Assembly: GCF_029109325.1 (NCBI RefSeq)
Contig: NZ_JAQKQJ010000005.1
Span: forward strand, 1 to 64,000
Direction: 5' to 3'
DNA: 64,000 bases
From: Nodosilinea sp. PGN35
GTDB lineage: Bacteria > Cyanobacteriota > Cyanobacteriia > Phormidesmidales > Phormidesmidaceae
Shown here piece by piece: positions 1 to 7,341 of this stretch. Both the position numbers and the translations under genes were made by a program. A model generated the notes under the pieces. The model was not told the origin of the DNA. It saw only the letters and a list, made by a program, of their open reading frames with translations, and made no database searches. Position 1 is the first letter of the stretch, and every line of letters begins with the position of its first letter.

Positions 1-148
1 CATTGAGAATCATCGCTTTCACCACTTGCCCGGGGCTGATGTGGTTCAGCGGATGCGGGGTCAGAAACTCGTCGGTTAGCTCCACCAAACCGATCTCATC
101 CACTAACGCCGCCACTAACCCTAAGTGGTCCAGGTTTTCTATCTTCAA
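1..148 (-). CDS. IS1634-type transposase, N-terminal part (DUF4277), cut by window edge
   Basis: The minus strand reads KIENLDHLGLVAALVDEIGL and continues through SPGQVVKAMILN to the window edge. This is the characteristic start of the DUF4277 region found at the N terminus of cyanobacterial IS1634/IS4-like DDE transposases. A TTG at 148 begins the recognisable part; an in-frame stop lies a short way upstream, so no longer start is possible. The catalytic domain lies outside the window. The right end of the element is probably within about 80 bp upstream of this start, but the terminal inverted repeat cannot be defined without its partner. Confidence 0.8.
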   Translation of the reverse strand, partial: MKIENLDHLGLVAALVDEIGLVELTDEFLTPHPLNHISPGQVVKAMILN

Positions 149-211
149 GGCGCGATCCCAATCCTTACCCTGAGCTTACCTCCGCTGACCCAAATACTCC
201 TTTTGTCAACC

Positions 212-361
212 TGCGGAATGTCGGTTGAAACCCGTCAAGAGGCAGACTATTTGATCTTGTTTAGCTTTCCGCCTGAGCAAGTCGAAAAGATCATTCAAGA
301 TTCAATCGGCTTTGTTCAAGCGATGCGCGAGCTTTTGGAGTCTCCACCAAAATCGGTTTAG
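212..361 (+). pseudogene. C-terminal remnant of an unidentified gene beside the IS
   Basis: A reading frame open from at least 125 to the stop at 359-361 ends with a plausible charged helix-forming tail (EQVEKIIQDSIGFVQAMREL). The part before about 212 overlaps the IS transposase on the other strand and looks non-coding, so I take this as the 3' remainder of a gene interrupted by the IS. Family not recognised. Its stop overlaps the stop of the convergent cas6 by 4 bases. It could also be chance coding. Confidence 0.3.
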
Positions 362-1482
362 GCATCTCCCCTCAGCGCCCGCCGCGCCAGCTTGCTGTAG
401 GTCTTCGCCGTCTCGTAGGGAATGCCCAAGTCTTCTGCGATCGCCTGTAGCGAATCCCCCAGCTCGCGCCGCGCCAAAACCGTCGCCCAGGTTTCCGCCG
501 AATCTTGGGCGCGGTGGCCCCCCGTGCGCTTCTTCTGGTTGACAAAATAGGTCGTCAGCTCGTCAATGCGATCGGCCAGCAGCCGTTGGGCCGCAGGTAT
601 TTCCTGGGGTGCTGCCTGGCTCAGGTGCCAGCCCAGGCGCGTTTGCCCCAGCCCAAACGTCGTTTTGTGGCCCGTGCCACAGTAGGGCGCATAGTGCCCC
701 AGCGTATAGAACAGCTGCTCAAACTCTTCATGTGCCGCCGCTTTGCCCGCCAGCCCATAGGTCACCGCCCCCACAAACCCCGTCACCGAGCCACGCTTAC
801 CTGCCGCAATCTTCTCGCTAGCCAGCTCATGCCGCTGAAACACCACGCAGTCATCCACCCAGTCGAGAAACTCGTCTTGATCGACCGGGCGATCGGCAAA
901 CTCATTCCACCGCCGCAGGTAGCTGTGAAACACATTTCTTGGCCAAGGCAGCGGCAAATGGTGCCCCTTGCGGCGAAAGCTGGTGGGGCTCACAAAGGTC
1001 AGGCTGAGGCTGCGCCCAGTCTCCACCGCTGCCAGCTTGGCATAGGTCGTCGGCTCCTGGGCGTAGCTCACCCGGCGAATAGCGAGAGGCGCATTTTTGA
1101 GCGCTACCACCTCGGGCAACTGCTTTAGCCACTGGGCCAGCCCCGCTACCACTGGCTTCGTCAATCCGTTGACGGTCCACTGGTAGGTCTTCCCCGCCTG
1201 AAGTTGCAAGCTGCGGCTCTGGGTCGAAAACTGACCGCTCAGCCCCGAAATATTGAAGGCTTTGTCGGTTTCGCCATCGTGCAGCTGCGCCGACAGCGCC
1301 GGGTCAAAATCCTGAATCTGCTCCAAGAACCAGGCGTGTAAGCCAATGGTGTATTGCGGGTAAAGCTCGTAGGCGCTGTCGGCCACTAGGTCAAACTGCA
1401 GGCCCACCATCTCAGTTTGGGCAGGCCAAAATTGGCGCGCCTCAAGGTCAATTACCGATGCGTGTGTTTTCTCTATGGCCAC
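358..1482 (-). CDS. cas6: CRISPR-associated endoribonuclease Cas6 (orphan)
   Basis: Predicted pre-crRNA processing RAMP endonuclease that cuts CRISPR repeat RNA. The 374-aa product has the RAMP glycine-rich region GSVTGFVG (residues 231-238), followed by a GTGHKTTFGLGQ segment (269-280) typical of the C-terminal ferredoxin fold of cyanobacterial Cas6. After the RAMP fold a tail of about 75 residues contains a helix-turn-helix-like stretch (about 341-368, DSLQAIAEDLGIPYETAKTY) resembling sigma-70 region 4. The start is GTG at 1482. No other cas gene and no repeat-spacer array is visible, so it is either an orphan acting on a distant array or the end of a locus disrupted by the neighbouring IS and integration scar. 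Confidence 0.85.
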   Translation of the reverse strand: MAIEKTHASVIDLEARQFWPAQTEMVGLQFDLVADSAYELYPQYTIGLHAWFLEQIQDFDPALSAQLHDGETDKAFNISGLSGQFSTQSRSLQLQAGKTYQWTVNGLTKPVVAGLAQWLKQLPEVVALKNAPLAIRRVSYAQEPTTYAKLAAVETGRSLSLTFVSPTSFRRKGHHLPLPWPRNVFHSYLRRWNEFADRPVDQDEFLDWVDDCVVFQRHELASEKIAAGKRGSVTGFVGAVTYGLAGKAAAHEEFEQLFYTLGHYAPYCGTGHKTTFGLGQTRLGWHLSQAAPQEIPAAQRLLADRIDELTTYFVNQKKRTGGHRAQDSAETWATVLARRELGDSLQAIAEDLGIPYETAKTYSKLARRALRGDA

Positions 1483-1686
1483 AGCTTTGCAGAGAACGTC
1501 ATGCTCAAGCGTATCATCCCCACAGGGGGAACAAAAGTCCGACCAGTTTACTGTGGTATAACCCCCATAGCAGTTTGGTTTTCGTTAAGACTCGTTGTTC
1601 TCCCCTACCCTGCAGACATACCAACAATTGGGGTAAAACTGGGGTAGCCGCAGCGTTCACCCGCTGAAATCCTTGCTATAACTAGG
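1483..1686. other. Intergenic region between cas6 and the tRNA fragment
   Basis: No gene seen. It must carry the cas6 promoter, reading leftwards. It contains short GGGGTA repeats around 1630-1650 but no CRISPR-like repeat array. The sequence runs directly into the tRNA fragment without a D-arm. Confidence 0.4.
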
Positions 1687-1740
1687 TTGAACAACCGCCT
1701 CCTAAGCGGCAGGTCGTGGGTTCGAATCCCGCCAACCCTG
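1687..1740 (+). pseudogene. 3' fragment of tRNA-Arg(CCU)
   Basis: The sequence contains the anticodon arm (CCGC stem, loop CTCCTAA with U33 and anticodon CCU, GCGG stem), a variable loop, a full T-arm (GTGGG, TTCGAAT, CCCGC) and the 3' acceptor strand CAACCCT plus G73, followed by a T-run at 1741-1746. Upstream there is no D-arm, and the only acceptor-like match (AGGTTG at 1684-1689) abuts the anticodon arm, so a functional tRNA cannot fold. A fragment running from the anticodon arm to the 3' end is the usual scar left where an integrative element recombined into a tRNA gene. It is not the group I intron arrangement known for some tRNA genes, because the anticodon loop is intact. Confidence 0.7.
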
Positions 1741-1785
1741 TTTTTTGCACCAAGGCATTGCCAGTAAACAGTCAATTTGCCCCTA

Positions 1786-1915
1786 GTGTTCAGTCAAAAA
1801 AATAATGACGGGCGGTGTGACTTAGGGTTCACGGTTCACGGTAAGCGGTTTAAGGCGAGCCGTATACCGTTTACCGTCAACCCGTCAACCCGTCACATTT
1901 AACTTGACTGACTAC
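1786..1915. mobile_element. MITE-like element, copy 1 (IS630-related)
   Basis: A 130-bp non-coding unit bounded by TA dinucleotides (1784-1785 and 1916-1917). Its left end, GTGTTCAGTCAA...TGACGGG, matches the terminal inverted repeat of the adjacent IS630; its right end is an imperfect inverted copy (CCCGTCAC...TTGACTGACTAC). The body has TACCGT/CACGGT-rich repeats. It has IS630/Tc1-type features (TA target, related ends) but no transposase, which fits a non-autonomous derivative mobilised by the neighbouring IS. Confidence 0.7.
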
Positions 1916-1917
1916 TA

Positions 1918-3128
1918 GTGTTCAGTCAAGTATTTATTGACGGGTAAAGGAGTAGCCTTAAGGCAGTGGTTTTAGGGTACTCCTGTCATGGTCAAGAAGT
2001 ACATTGTTCGATTGAGTGAGGACGAACGACAAAGGCTCGAGCAGCTTGCCAGTACGGGTAAACGGGCCGCGTACACCATTACCCATGCTCGGATACTGCT
2101 GAAAGCGGATGCGAACCAGCCTGATGGGGGTTGGCGTGACCAGGACATCCAAGCGGCATTAGATATCAGCCTGAGAACCGTAGAACGTGTTCGGCGGCGG
2201 TGTGTAGAAGACGGCATAGAGGCGGCCCTACGGAGTCGTCCGGGCGGCGGTCGCCCTCGCAAAATCGATGGTGACGGCGAAGCTCACTTAATCGCATTGC
2301 GCTGTGGTGGTCCACCGGAGGGCCGGGGGCGCTGGACCCTACGATTGCTGGCCGAGCACATGGTCGAGTTGGGGTATGTCGAGGCGTTGAGCCATGAAAG
2401 CGTGCGCCAAGCGCTTAAAAAAACGAACTGCATCCCTGGAGACAGACCTGCTGGGTGATTCCGCCCCGGCAAAGTGCAGACTTTGTTTGGCGCATGGAGG
2501 CCGTGCTGGAGGTCTACCAAAGCCCTTACAATCCCGCCATTCCGGTGGTGTGTATCGATGAAGCCAGTAAGCAATTGGTGCAGGAAACCGTAACGCCCAT
2601 TCCAGCGCAGGCCGGTCAGGTTGAGCGCCTGGATTATGAGTACCTCCGCAATGGTACCGCTAACCTGTTTATGGTTTGTGAGCCGATGGTCGGATGGCGG
2701 CGGGTCACCGTGACCCAGCAGCGCACGGCCCTCGATTATGCACATCTCCTCAAAACCTTGGTCGATGAGGACTATGCCCAGGCCGATAAGGTGCTGCTGG
2801 TTCAAGATAATCTCAACACCCATTCTCCTGCTTCGCTCTACAAGGCCTTCAGCCCAGACGAAGCCCAGCGCATCCTGAGTCGCTTGGACTTTTGCTACAC
2901 ACCCAAGCATGGGAGTTGGCTGAACATGGCTGAAATTGAGTTAAGCATTCTCAGCCGCCAATGCCTTGACCGCCGCATTCCCGACTTCAACACCCTCGAG
3001 CGCGAGGTCGCCGCTTGGCAGAGCGACCGCAATCACGATGAAACCTGGGTGGACTGGCGTTTTACCACAGCCGATGCCAGGGTAAAGCTTCATCGTCTTT
3101 ACCCGTCAATTATTGATTGACTGAACAC
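1918..3128 (+). mobile_element. IS630-family insertion sequence
   Basis: A 1,211-bp element flanked by TA on both sides (1916-1917 and 3129-3130), the target duplication of this family. The ends are inverted repeats: left GTGTTCAGTCAA then TTATTGACGGGTAAAG, right GTGTTCAGTCAA then TAATTGACGGGTAAAG when read inward. It encodes one transposase in two overlapping frames. Both sides abut MITE-like sequences sharing the same termini, so the right end forms a perfect palindrome with its neighbour. Confidence 0.9.
1988..3120 (+). CDS. IS630-family transposase, produced by -1 frameshift
   Basis: Frame A (1988-2458) carries the N-terminal helix-turn-helix part; frame B (open through 2455-3120) carries the DDE domain. 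The junction is at the A7C run at 2417-2424: frame A reads CTT AAA AAA ACG, while slipping back one base gives LKKNELHPW, the continuation seen in intact IS630 transposases. The DDE residues are in frame B: VVCIDEASKQ, VLLVQDNLNTH and SWLNMAEIEL. The fused product would be about 377 aa, normal for the family. Programmed -1 frameshifting at A-runs is known in IS elements; a simple inactivating mutation is the alternative. The stop codon lies inside the right terminal repeat. Confidence 0.85.
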
Positions 3129-3157
3129 TAGTGTTCAGTCAATCAATAATTGACGGG
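3102..3157. repeat. 56-bp perfect palindrome at the IS630/MITE junction
   Basis: Bases 3102-3129 are the exact reverse complement of 3130-3157. The axis is the shared TA between the right end of the IS630 and the left end of the second MITE-like element, so two identical ends are arranged head to head. Such a palindrome could extrude a cruciform or form a long RNA hairpin. Confidence 0.9.
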
Positions 3158-3215
3158 CGGTGTGACTTAGGATTCACGGTAAGCGGTTTAAGGCGAGCCG
3201 TGTACCGTTTACCGT
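3131..3215. mobile_element. MITE-like element, copy 2 (right end missing)
   Basis: This begins with the IS630-type terminal repeat and continues with the same body as copy 1 (GGCGGTGTGACTTAGG, then the AAGCGGTTTAAGGCGAGCCG stretch, then TACCGTTTACCGT). Relative to copy 1 it lacks one short TTCACGG duplication. Similarity stops near 3215 and no closing inverted repeat is seen, so the copy is truncated or recombined. Confidence 0.65.
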
Positions 3216-3227
3216 AGACCGTATACC

Positions 3228-3416
3228 TTGCACCCTGCACCCAGAACGGCTGGCCCCGGTCAAAATCAGCTTGGTCAAGTACTAGGTAAACTCTACGAAC
3301 TAGGGTGTATCTCCGGGGGGTTCGCCGCGCGAATTCTAGGCTGCGACCTGGGGGAGTTCTATCGACTGCTTTCTGAACATGGATTTGCCGTCATCGATTA
3401 CCCAGAAGATGAATAG
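3228..3416 (+). pseudogene. Truncated UPF0175-family (antitoxin-like) gene
   Basis: The C-terminal part, [41 protein letters not shown] (given here only as a description of residues 22-62), has the shape of UPF0175 proteins: a short helix, a helix-turn-helix-like [12 protein letters not shown] motif and a final acidic tail. The first residues come from the flanking MITE-type sequence (TTG at 3228 as only start), so the original N terminus has been lost. No PIN-domain partner follows. A complete UPF0175-PIN pair exists at 43.2-43.9 kb. Confidence 0.5.
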
Positions 3417-3475
3417 GGCACTGGTCTGTTAGGCGGTGATAGGTAAAATGGGCGCAGTGCAACTACTCCAAAGCC

Positions 3476-3625
3476 ATGGCCCGACTCCGAGCACCTGGTT
3501 CATTGGTGGCCACGGCATTGACTAGCCGCACCGAAGGGATGGGAGCGCGGGCGAAGCGAAAAGTCAATGATTATGCCAAATTAATCTATTTGATTGGGTT
3601 CTGTAGGCGATCGCCCCGTCTTTAA
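3476..3625 (+). pseudogene. Transposase fragment (same family as the scrap at 31.4-31.6 kb)
   Basis: The frame encodes MARLRAPGSLVATALTSR followed by TEGMGARAK and then unrelated residues to a stop at 3625. The stretch GSLVATALTSRTEGMGARA is identical to the N-terminal part of the minus-strand remnant at 31375-31596, and 59 bp of DNA (3495-3553) match 31528-31586 exactly in inverted orientation. Only the N-terminal portion survives. Exact IS family not assigned. Confidence 0.6.
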
Positions 3626-3633
3626 ACCCCAGC

Positions 3634-4680
3634 TCAATCTTCCTCTACCATTAGTCGCCAGCGGATGGTTTGGGCGGTGACGCTGTCGATTTCCCCCAGG
3701 CGCACCTGCACCGTTTCGCTGGTGACGGGGCCGAGGGCGGTGAGCAGGGCGCGCAGGTGTGGGGTGCTCTCGCCGCTATCTACAAACACCCGTTCAGCCA
3801 GTTGGTTCAGCCGCTTCCAGGCGGTGAAGAGCTTGACAGCGGTCTGTTCGATCTGGGCGGCCTGGGCCACCATGTCGGCGGCGGAGTTGAGGCAGCCCAC
3901 CCGCAGGGCTTCTTCGAGGGCGAGTTCGAGATCAATGCCGCTGGCTTCGAGCAGCTGCACCTGGTTGGCGGAGGCCAGATACTTGGAGAGGTAGCGGGCT
4001 TCGGCGGTCACCTGCTTGAGGGTATCTAAGTCAGGATTCAGCTCGACCTCGGTTTTGAGGGTGCTCTGGTGAACGGGGGGCAGCTTTTCCATCTCCTTCA
4101 CCAGGGGGGCGATGTAGCGGGTGGGGATGGTGTTGTTGGCGGCTTTTTCCCGCAGGGTTTCGGGAATCAGGTCGGAGGTCATGGCGGCCCACTCGTTGGC
4201 CACCTGGCGCACTTCGCGGCGGGTGATGTGGTCGCCCTTGCGGGCGGAGTCGCTGACCAGCTGCTGCACTTCGGGGGCCGACTTGGCGGTTTCGACAAAG
4301 GCGCGCTTGCTGAACTGGTTGACCTCTTTGGGGGTGAGCATGCCCGCGTCGAGCAGCTGGTCGGCGCTCTCGGCCAGCTCGATCAGGTTGTAGGCATGGC
4401 TTTTGGTGATTTCCCGGTCTTTGAGCCAGTTGAGAAAGCCGGTGCCGCGTCCGTCGCCGCCTTTCTTTTCGCGATCGCGCACCGTCCTGAGAATTCTGCC
4501 GCGCCAGATGTCGGTTTGCAGATCGAAGCGATCGCACACCTGCCAGGCGGCCTCCATTTGCAGGTTGAACTCGTAGTCTGAGAGGCTTTCATCGCCGGGG
4601 TCGGGCAGGGTAAAGGTCAGCTCCCCCGCCTGCATCGCTGACTCGATCGTCTCAGAAGAATAGGGCATTGCCGCCGTCAT
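3634..4680 (-). CDS. Conserved cyanobacterial protein, ParB/HTH-like
   Basis: Function unknown. The product of about 348 aa is mostly helical and soluble, without a signal peptide. Residues about 80-115 (GFLNWLKDREITKSHAYNLI) resemble the helix-turn-helix style regions of DUF3102/ParB-like DNA-binding proteins, and ITRREVRQVANEWAAM further on is a second compact helical motif; a DNA-binding role is only an inference. The frame also opens at a GTG at 4701, but ATG codons at 4680 and 4668 are more likely starts; neither has a clear Shine-Dalgarno. It stands alone, with the IS scrap downstream. Confidence 0.7.
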   Translation of the reverse strand: MTAAMPYSSETIESAMQAGELTFTLPDPGDESLSDYEFNLQMEAAWQVCDRFDLQTDIWRGRILRTVRDREKKGGDGRGTGFLNWLKDREITKSHAYNLIELAESADQLLDAGMLTPKEVNQFSKRAFVETAKSAPEVQQLVSDSARKGDHITRREVRQVANEWAAMTSDLIPETLREKAANNTIPTRYIAPLVKEMEKLPPVHQSTLKTEVELNPDLDTLKQVTAEARYLSKYLASANQVQLLEASGIDLELALEEALRVGCLNSAADMVAQAAQIEQTAVKLFTAWKRLNQLAERVFVDSGESTPHLRALLTALGPVTSETVQVRLGEIDSVTAQTIRWRLMVEED

Positions 4681-4808
4681 ACCGTTGATACCACTTCGCA
4701 CAGGCTGCCTATTCTCCCATGAGACCTGTGCGGTGGTGAGAAAATGCGCGCGAATTGCCGGGCCTTTCTATGGATGCCCGGCCTGAGGCACAGCGAGAGG
4801 TGGTAGTC

Positions 4809-5396
4809 CTACAGGGGACGCAGAAACAGCTGGGTGAAGTAGTAGGTGTTACCCCGCTGCCAGACCCCTACCCCTGTCTCTGTAAAGCCCGATCGCACAA
4901 TGTTTTCCCGGTGCCCGGGGCTATCCATCCAGCTTTGCACCGCCAGGGGAGCGGGGTCGGGGGCATTGGTGCTGGTGAACAGGTTTTCTCCCACCATCGA
5001 GTAGGCAATATTGGCCCCTGATACCCGTTGGGCGGGCATGTCACCGGTCGGGCTGACATGGTCAAAAAAGTCTTCCTCTGCCATCCGCTGGCTGTATCGG
5101 CGCGCCACCTCGGCCAAGGGGCCATTGGGCTGGAGCGGGTTGAGTCCCTCCTGCTGGCGAATTTCGTTGATCTGCTCGTAGACCAGGGCTTCCATAGCAG
5201 CGGCCGCCGCCGACTGAGCCCCTTCATCGGCTGGTTCTGCGGGCGGCTCTCGCCCAATCCGCGTCACCGGAGGAATCCGCTCAACCAGCTGCTCGAGCTG
5301 CTCTACCGGGGTCAGTTCGCAGCCGGCTAGCGCTAAGGCCACGGCTATACAGCCAATCCATCGAGCCGGTTTGACGGAACAATTCTTTAGAGGCAT
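4809..5396 (-). CDS. CAP/SCP-domain lipoprotein
   Basis: Predicted exported lipoprotein of the CAP (SCP/PR-1/YkwD) superfamily. From the ATG at 5396 the N terminus is basic, then hydrophobic, and ends in the lipobox LAGC (ALALAGCELTP). A spacer rich in Glu and Ala follows, then the CAP domain with INEIRQQEGLNPLQPNGPL, SQRMAEEDFFDHVSPTG, MVGENLF, SWMDSPGHRENIV and GVGVWQRGNTYYFTQLF, matching the usual order of CAP motifs including the paired His residues. The frame could be extended to 5453 but that would displace the signal peptide. Bacterial CAP proteins are cell-envelope proteins of largely unknown activity. Confidence 0.8.
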   Translation of the reverse strand: MPLKNCSVKPARWIGCIAVALALAGCELTPVEQLEQLVERIPPVTRIGREPPAEPADEGAQSAAAAAMEALVYEQINEIRQQEGLNPLQPNGPLAEVARRYSQRMAEEDFFDHVSPTGDMPAQRVSGANIAYSMVGENLFTSTNAPDPAPLAVQSWMDSPGHRENIVRSGFTETGVGVWQRGNTYYFTQLFLRPL

Positions 5397-5652
5397 TGGC
5401 GGTGGTTTCATCCCAGGTCGAGGGCAAGGGGGCGGTGCAGTCTGTTGTGTCAATCGAGCGCCAGGGCTGACTTTGGTGGCGGCGTAAACTGCACCTGAGA
5501 TTGTTGGTATCTTGCAGCACGGGGATCTTCCCTGGGTGCATTACGAAATGATGAAGGCTCTTGGGGGGGCTAGCCATGCCAGTGGTAGGATAGCCGGGTG
5601 ATTCCCGAGATTACGCTCAAAAACCTCTCTAAACTCACCCTCAGAAGCACCT

Positions 5653-6255
5653 ATGCCTCCCACAGCACTGCGGCATCTTTCGTTGGGGGCGATCGCCCTC
5701 CTGTCGGCAAGCACAGTATCGATGGCCCCAGCCCTGGCCCAAGAGACGCGAACCTTGACCGAAAACCCAGGTCTGATTCGAGGCTGTCGCCAGCTCAACC
5801 GCACCACCGAAGTTTTTGACAATTCAACCCTGGGGCCTGCCTCAAACCGCATTGGCTCGCTGCCCGCAGGCACGCAGGTCACCCTCACCGGGGCGGTTTC
5901 CCCAGGGCGGGCGCAGGTGTTTTTGAGCAGCGGCAGTCTGTCTGCGGTGCAGCCAGTGGGCTGGCTGAATGCGGCCAACCTCGCCCCCTGCGGCACCGCG
6001 CCACCGGCTGCTAGGGCCTGCTTTAGGGCAAACTTCTCCCTCGTGGTGAGACCCACCCCAGGATCGACCACCCCGCTAGCGGGCTACAACCCAGGGGACA
6101 CCATTTTTGCCAGCAGTAATCCGCCCACCGAGAGCATTACCGCCGACGGTCGCCGCTGGATGGCGGTGACGATCTACAACGGCAGCACAGGCTGGATTGC
6201 TCGCACTGGCCCCAACGGGGTGGGCAGCAATGTGACTGCGATTCCCTGTCCCTAG
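5653..6255 (+). CDS. Secreted SH3-like domain protein
   Basis: The product is 200 aa with a signal peptide (LSLGAIALLSASTVSMAPAL followed by AQE, cleavage after ALA). The mature part contains two similar halves of about 80 residues, each with features of bacterial SH3-like modules: variable N-terminal CR motif, RIGSLPAGTQVTLTG in the first half, YNPGDTIFASS and STGWIARTG in the second. Such modules bind peptidoglycan or polysaccharide. The product is probably periplasmic. A strong terminator follows directly. Confidence 0.7.
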   Translation: MPPTALRHLSLGAIALLSASTVSMAPALAQETRTLTENPGLIRGCRQLNRTTEVFDNSTLGPASNRIGSLPAGTQVTLTGAVSPGRAQVFLSSGSLSAVQPVGWLNAANLAPCGTAPPAARACFRANFSLVVRPTPGSTTPLAGYNPGDTIFASSNPPTESITADGRRWMAVTIYNGSTGWIARTGPNGVGSNVTAIPCP

Positions 6256-6270
6256 CCTTCGGGAATGACA

Positions 6271-6313
6271 CTAGGCAGCTCTCCGTCAGACGCTGATGGA
6301 GAGCTGCCTAGTT
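6271..6313. terminator. Hairpin terminator after the SH3-like gene
   Basis: Arms CTAGGCAGCTCTCC and GGAGAGCTGCCTAG form a perfect 14-bp stem, followed by TTT on the plus strand. It lies between convergent genes and may serve both directions. Confidence 0.85.
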
Positions 6314-6373
6314 TGGGGCGGCATAGGTCAGCCCATCTCTTCGGGTGACCTTTGCTGCCGAGGGTGTTTGACT

Positions 6374-6856
6374 CTAGCGCACCAGGCGCTCTGCAATAGC
6401 CTGCTGCAGGGCGGGGTCTTGCTGGGCCTGGGTCAAAATCTGCTCAAACTCTTCGACGGTCAAGTCTTCGGCGGCGATCGCCGCCTGCATCTCGCTGCGT
6501 GCGCCCTCGCGCAGGGTGGCCACTTGCTCAGCGGCGGCGGCGAACTGCTCGGCCTGCTCCGCTGGCACTTCGGCAACGGCTTCAGGGGACTGCTGCGACT
6601 CGGCGATCGCATTGTAGTCGTCCACTGTTAACCCCGTGGCTTCGACAGCGGCTACCAGGTCGGCCTGTACCGCTTGCTGAATGCTCTGAATGGCCTGATA
6701 GGCGCTGGCAAAACGGTCGATTTGAGTCTCAGACACCTCTACCGGAGCCGCTTGGGCAGGGGCTGGAGCTTCTTGCCCCTGGGCCACGGCGGCCGCCGGA
6801 ACACCCAGCAGCAGAGTGGCGGCAAGCAGGCCTTTAAACAGTGTTGAAGGTTTCAT
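6374..6856 (-). CDS. DUF4168 exported protein
   Basis: 160 aa with a signal peptide (LLAATLLLGVPAAAVAQG). The mature protein is an Ala/Gln/Glu-rich helical domain with ETQIDRFASAYQAIQSIQQ and LTVEEFEQILTQAQQDPALQ, the pattern of DUF4168 proteins, which occur in cyanobacteria and other Gram-negative bacteria. Function unknown; a periplasmic location is inferred. Convergent with the SH3-like gene. Confidence 0.8.
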   Translation of the reverse strand: MKPSTLFKGLLAATLLLGVPAAAVAQGQEAPAPAQAAPVEVSETQIDRFASAYQAIQSIQQAVQADLVAAVEATGLTVDDYNAIAESQQSPEAVAEVPAEQAEQFAAAAEQVATLREGARSEMQAAIAAEDLTVEEFEQILTQAQQDPALQQAIAERLVR

Positions 6857-7147
6857 CGCGATTGTCCTCGCATATCGTCAGGCGCAAATCTCGCGGGGAG
6901 ATCTGCACTGAGCACCCAAGTGGAAGCCCATGGGTTGCAACCCTAAGGGGCAATCATGACAGCGAGATGACGACCCTGTGACGATGCTGTGAAGCCCCTC
7001 GCTGCCGGACGATGCTGACAATGGTGCCGCTTTACTCTCAACGGTTTGCCCAGGCTGCGCAGGGTGGCAATCACCGCCGGCAAAACCATGGGCCAGTTCA
7101 GCACATTGCCTTAAACTGTAGAGGCAGATTAAAAAGCACTCGTCATC

Positions 7148-7333
7148 ATGATTTTTCCTGGGGCTCCGGTTACGGTGGTCAACGTCAACGATACCTACTA
7201 TGGTTTTCAGGGGCTGGTGCAGCGCATTACCGACGGCAAGGTGGCGGTGCTGTTTGAGGGCGGCAACTGGGATAAGCTGGTCACCTTTGAGATGTCTGAA
7301 CTAGAGCCGGTGAGCTCCGGCAAGCGGCGCTAG
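7148..7333 (+). CDS. ndhS: NAD(P)H dehydrogenase-like complex subunit NdhS
   Basis: Small SH3-like subunit of the photosynthetic NDH-1 complex that forms part of the ferredoxin-binding site, so the complex can take electrons from photosystem I acceptors for cyclic flow. The 61-aa product has the conserved [20 protein letters not shown] and [19 protein letters not shown] segments known for this family (ssl0352-type), and its length is normal. It starts at ATG 7148. A HAS-barrel gene begins 8 bases after its stop, so the two are probably cotranscribed. Confidence 0.9.
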   Translation: MIFPGAPVTVVNVNDTYYGFQGLVQRITDGKVAVLFEGGNWDKLVTFEMSELEPVSSGKRR

Positions 7334-7341
7334 GTGACGCC

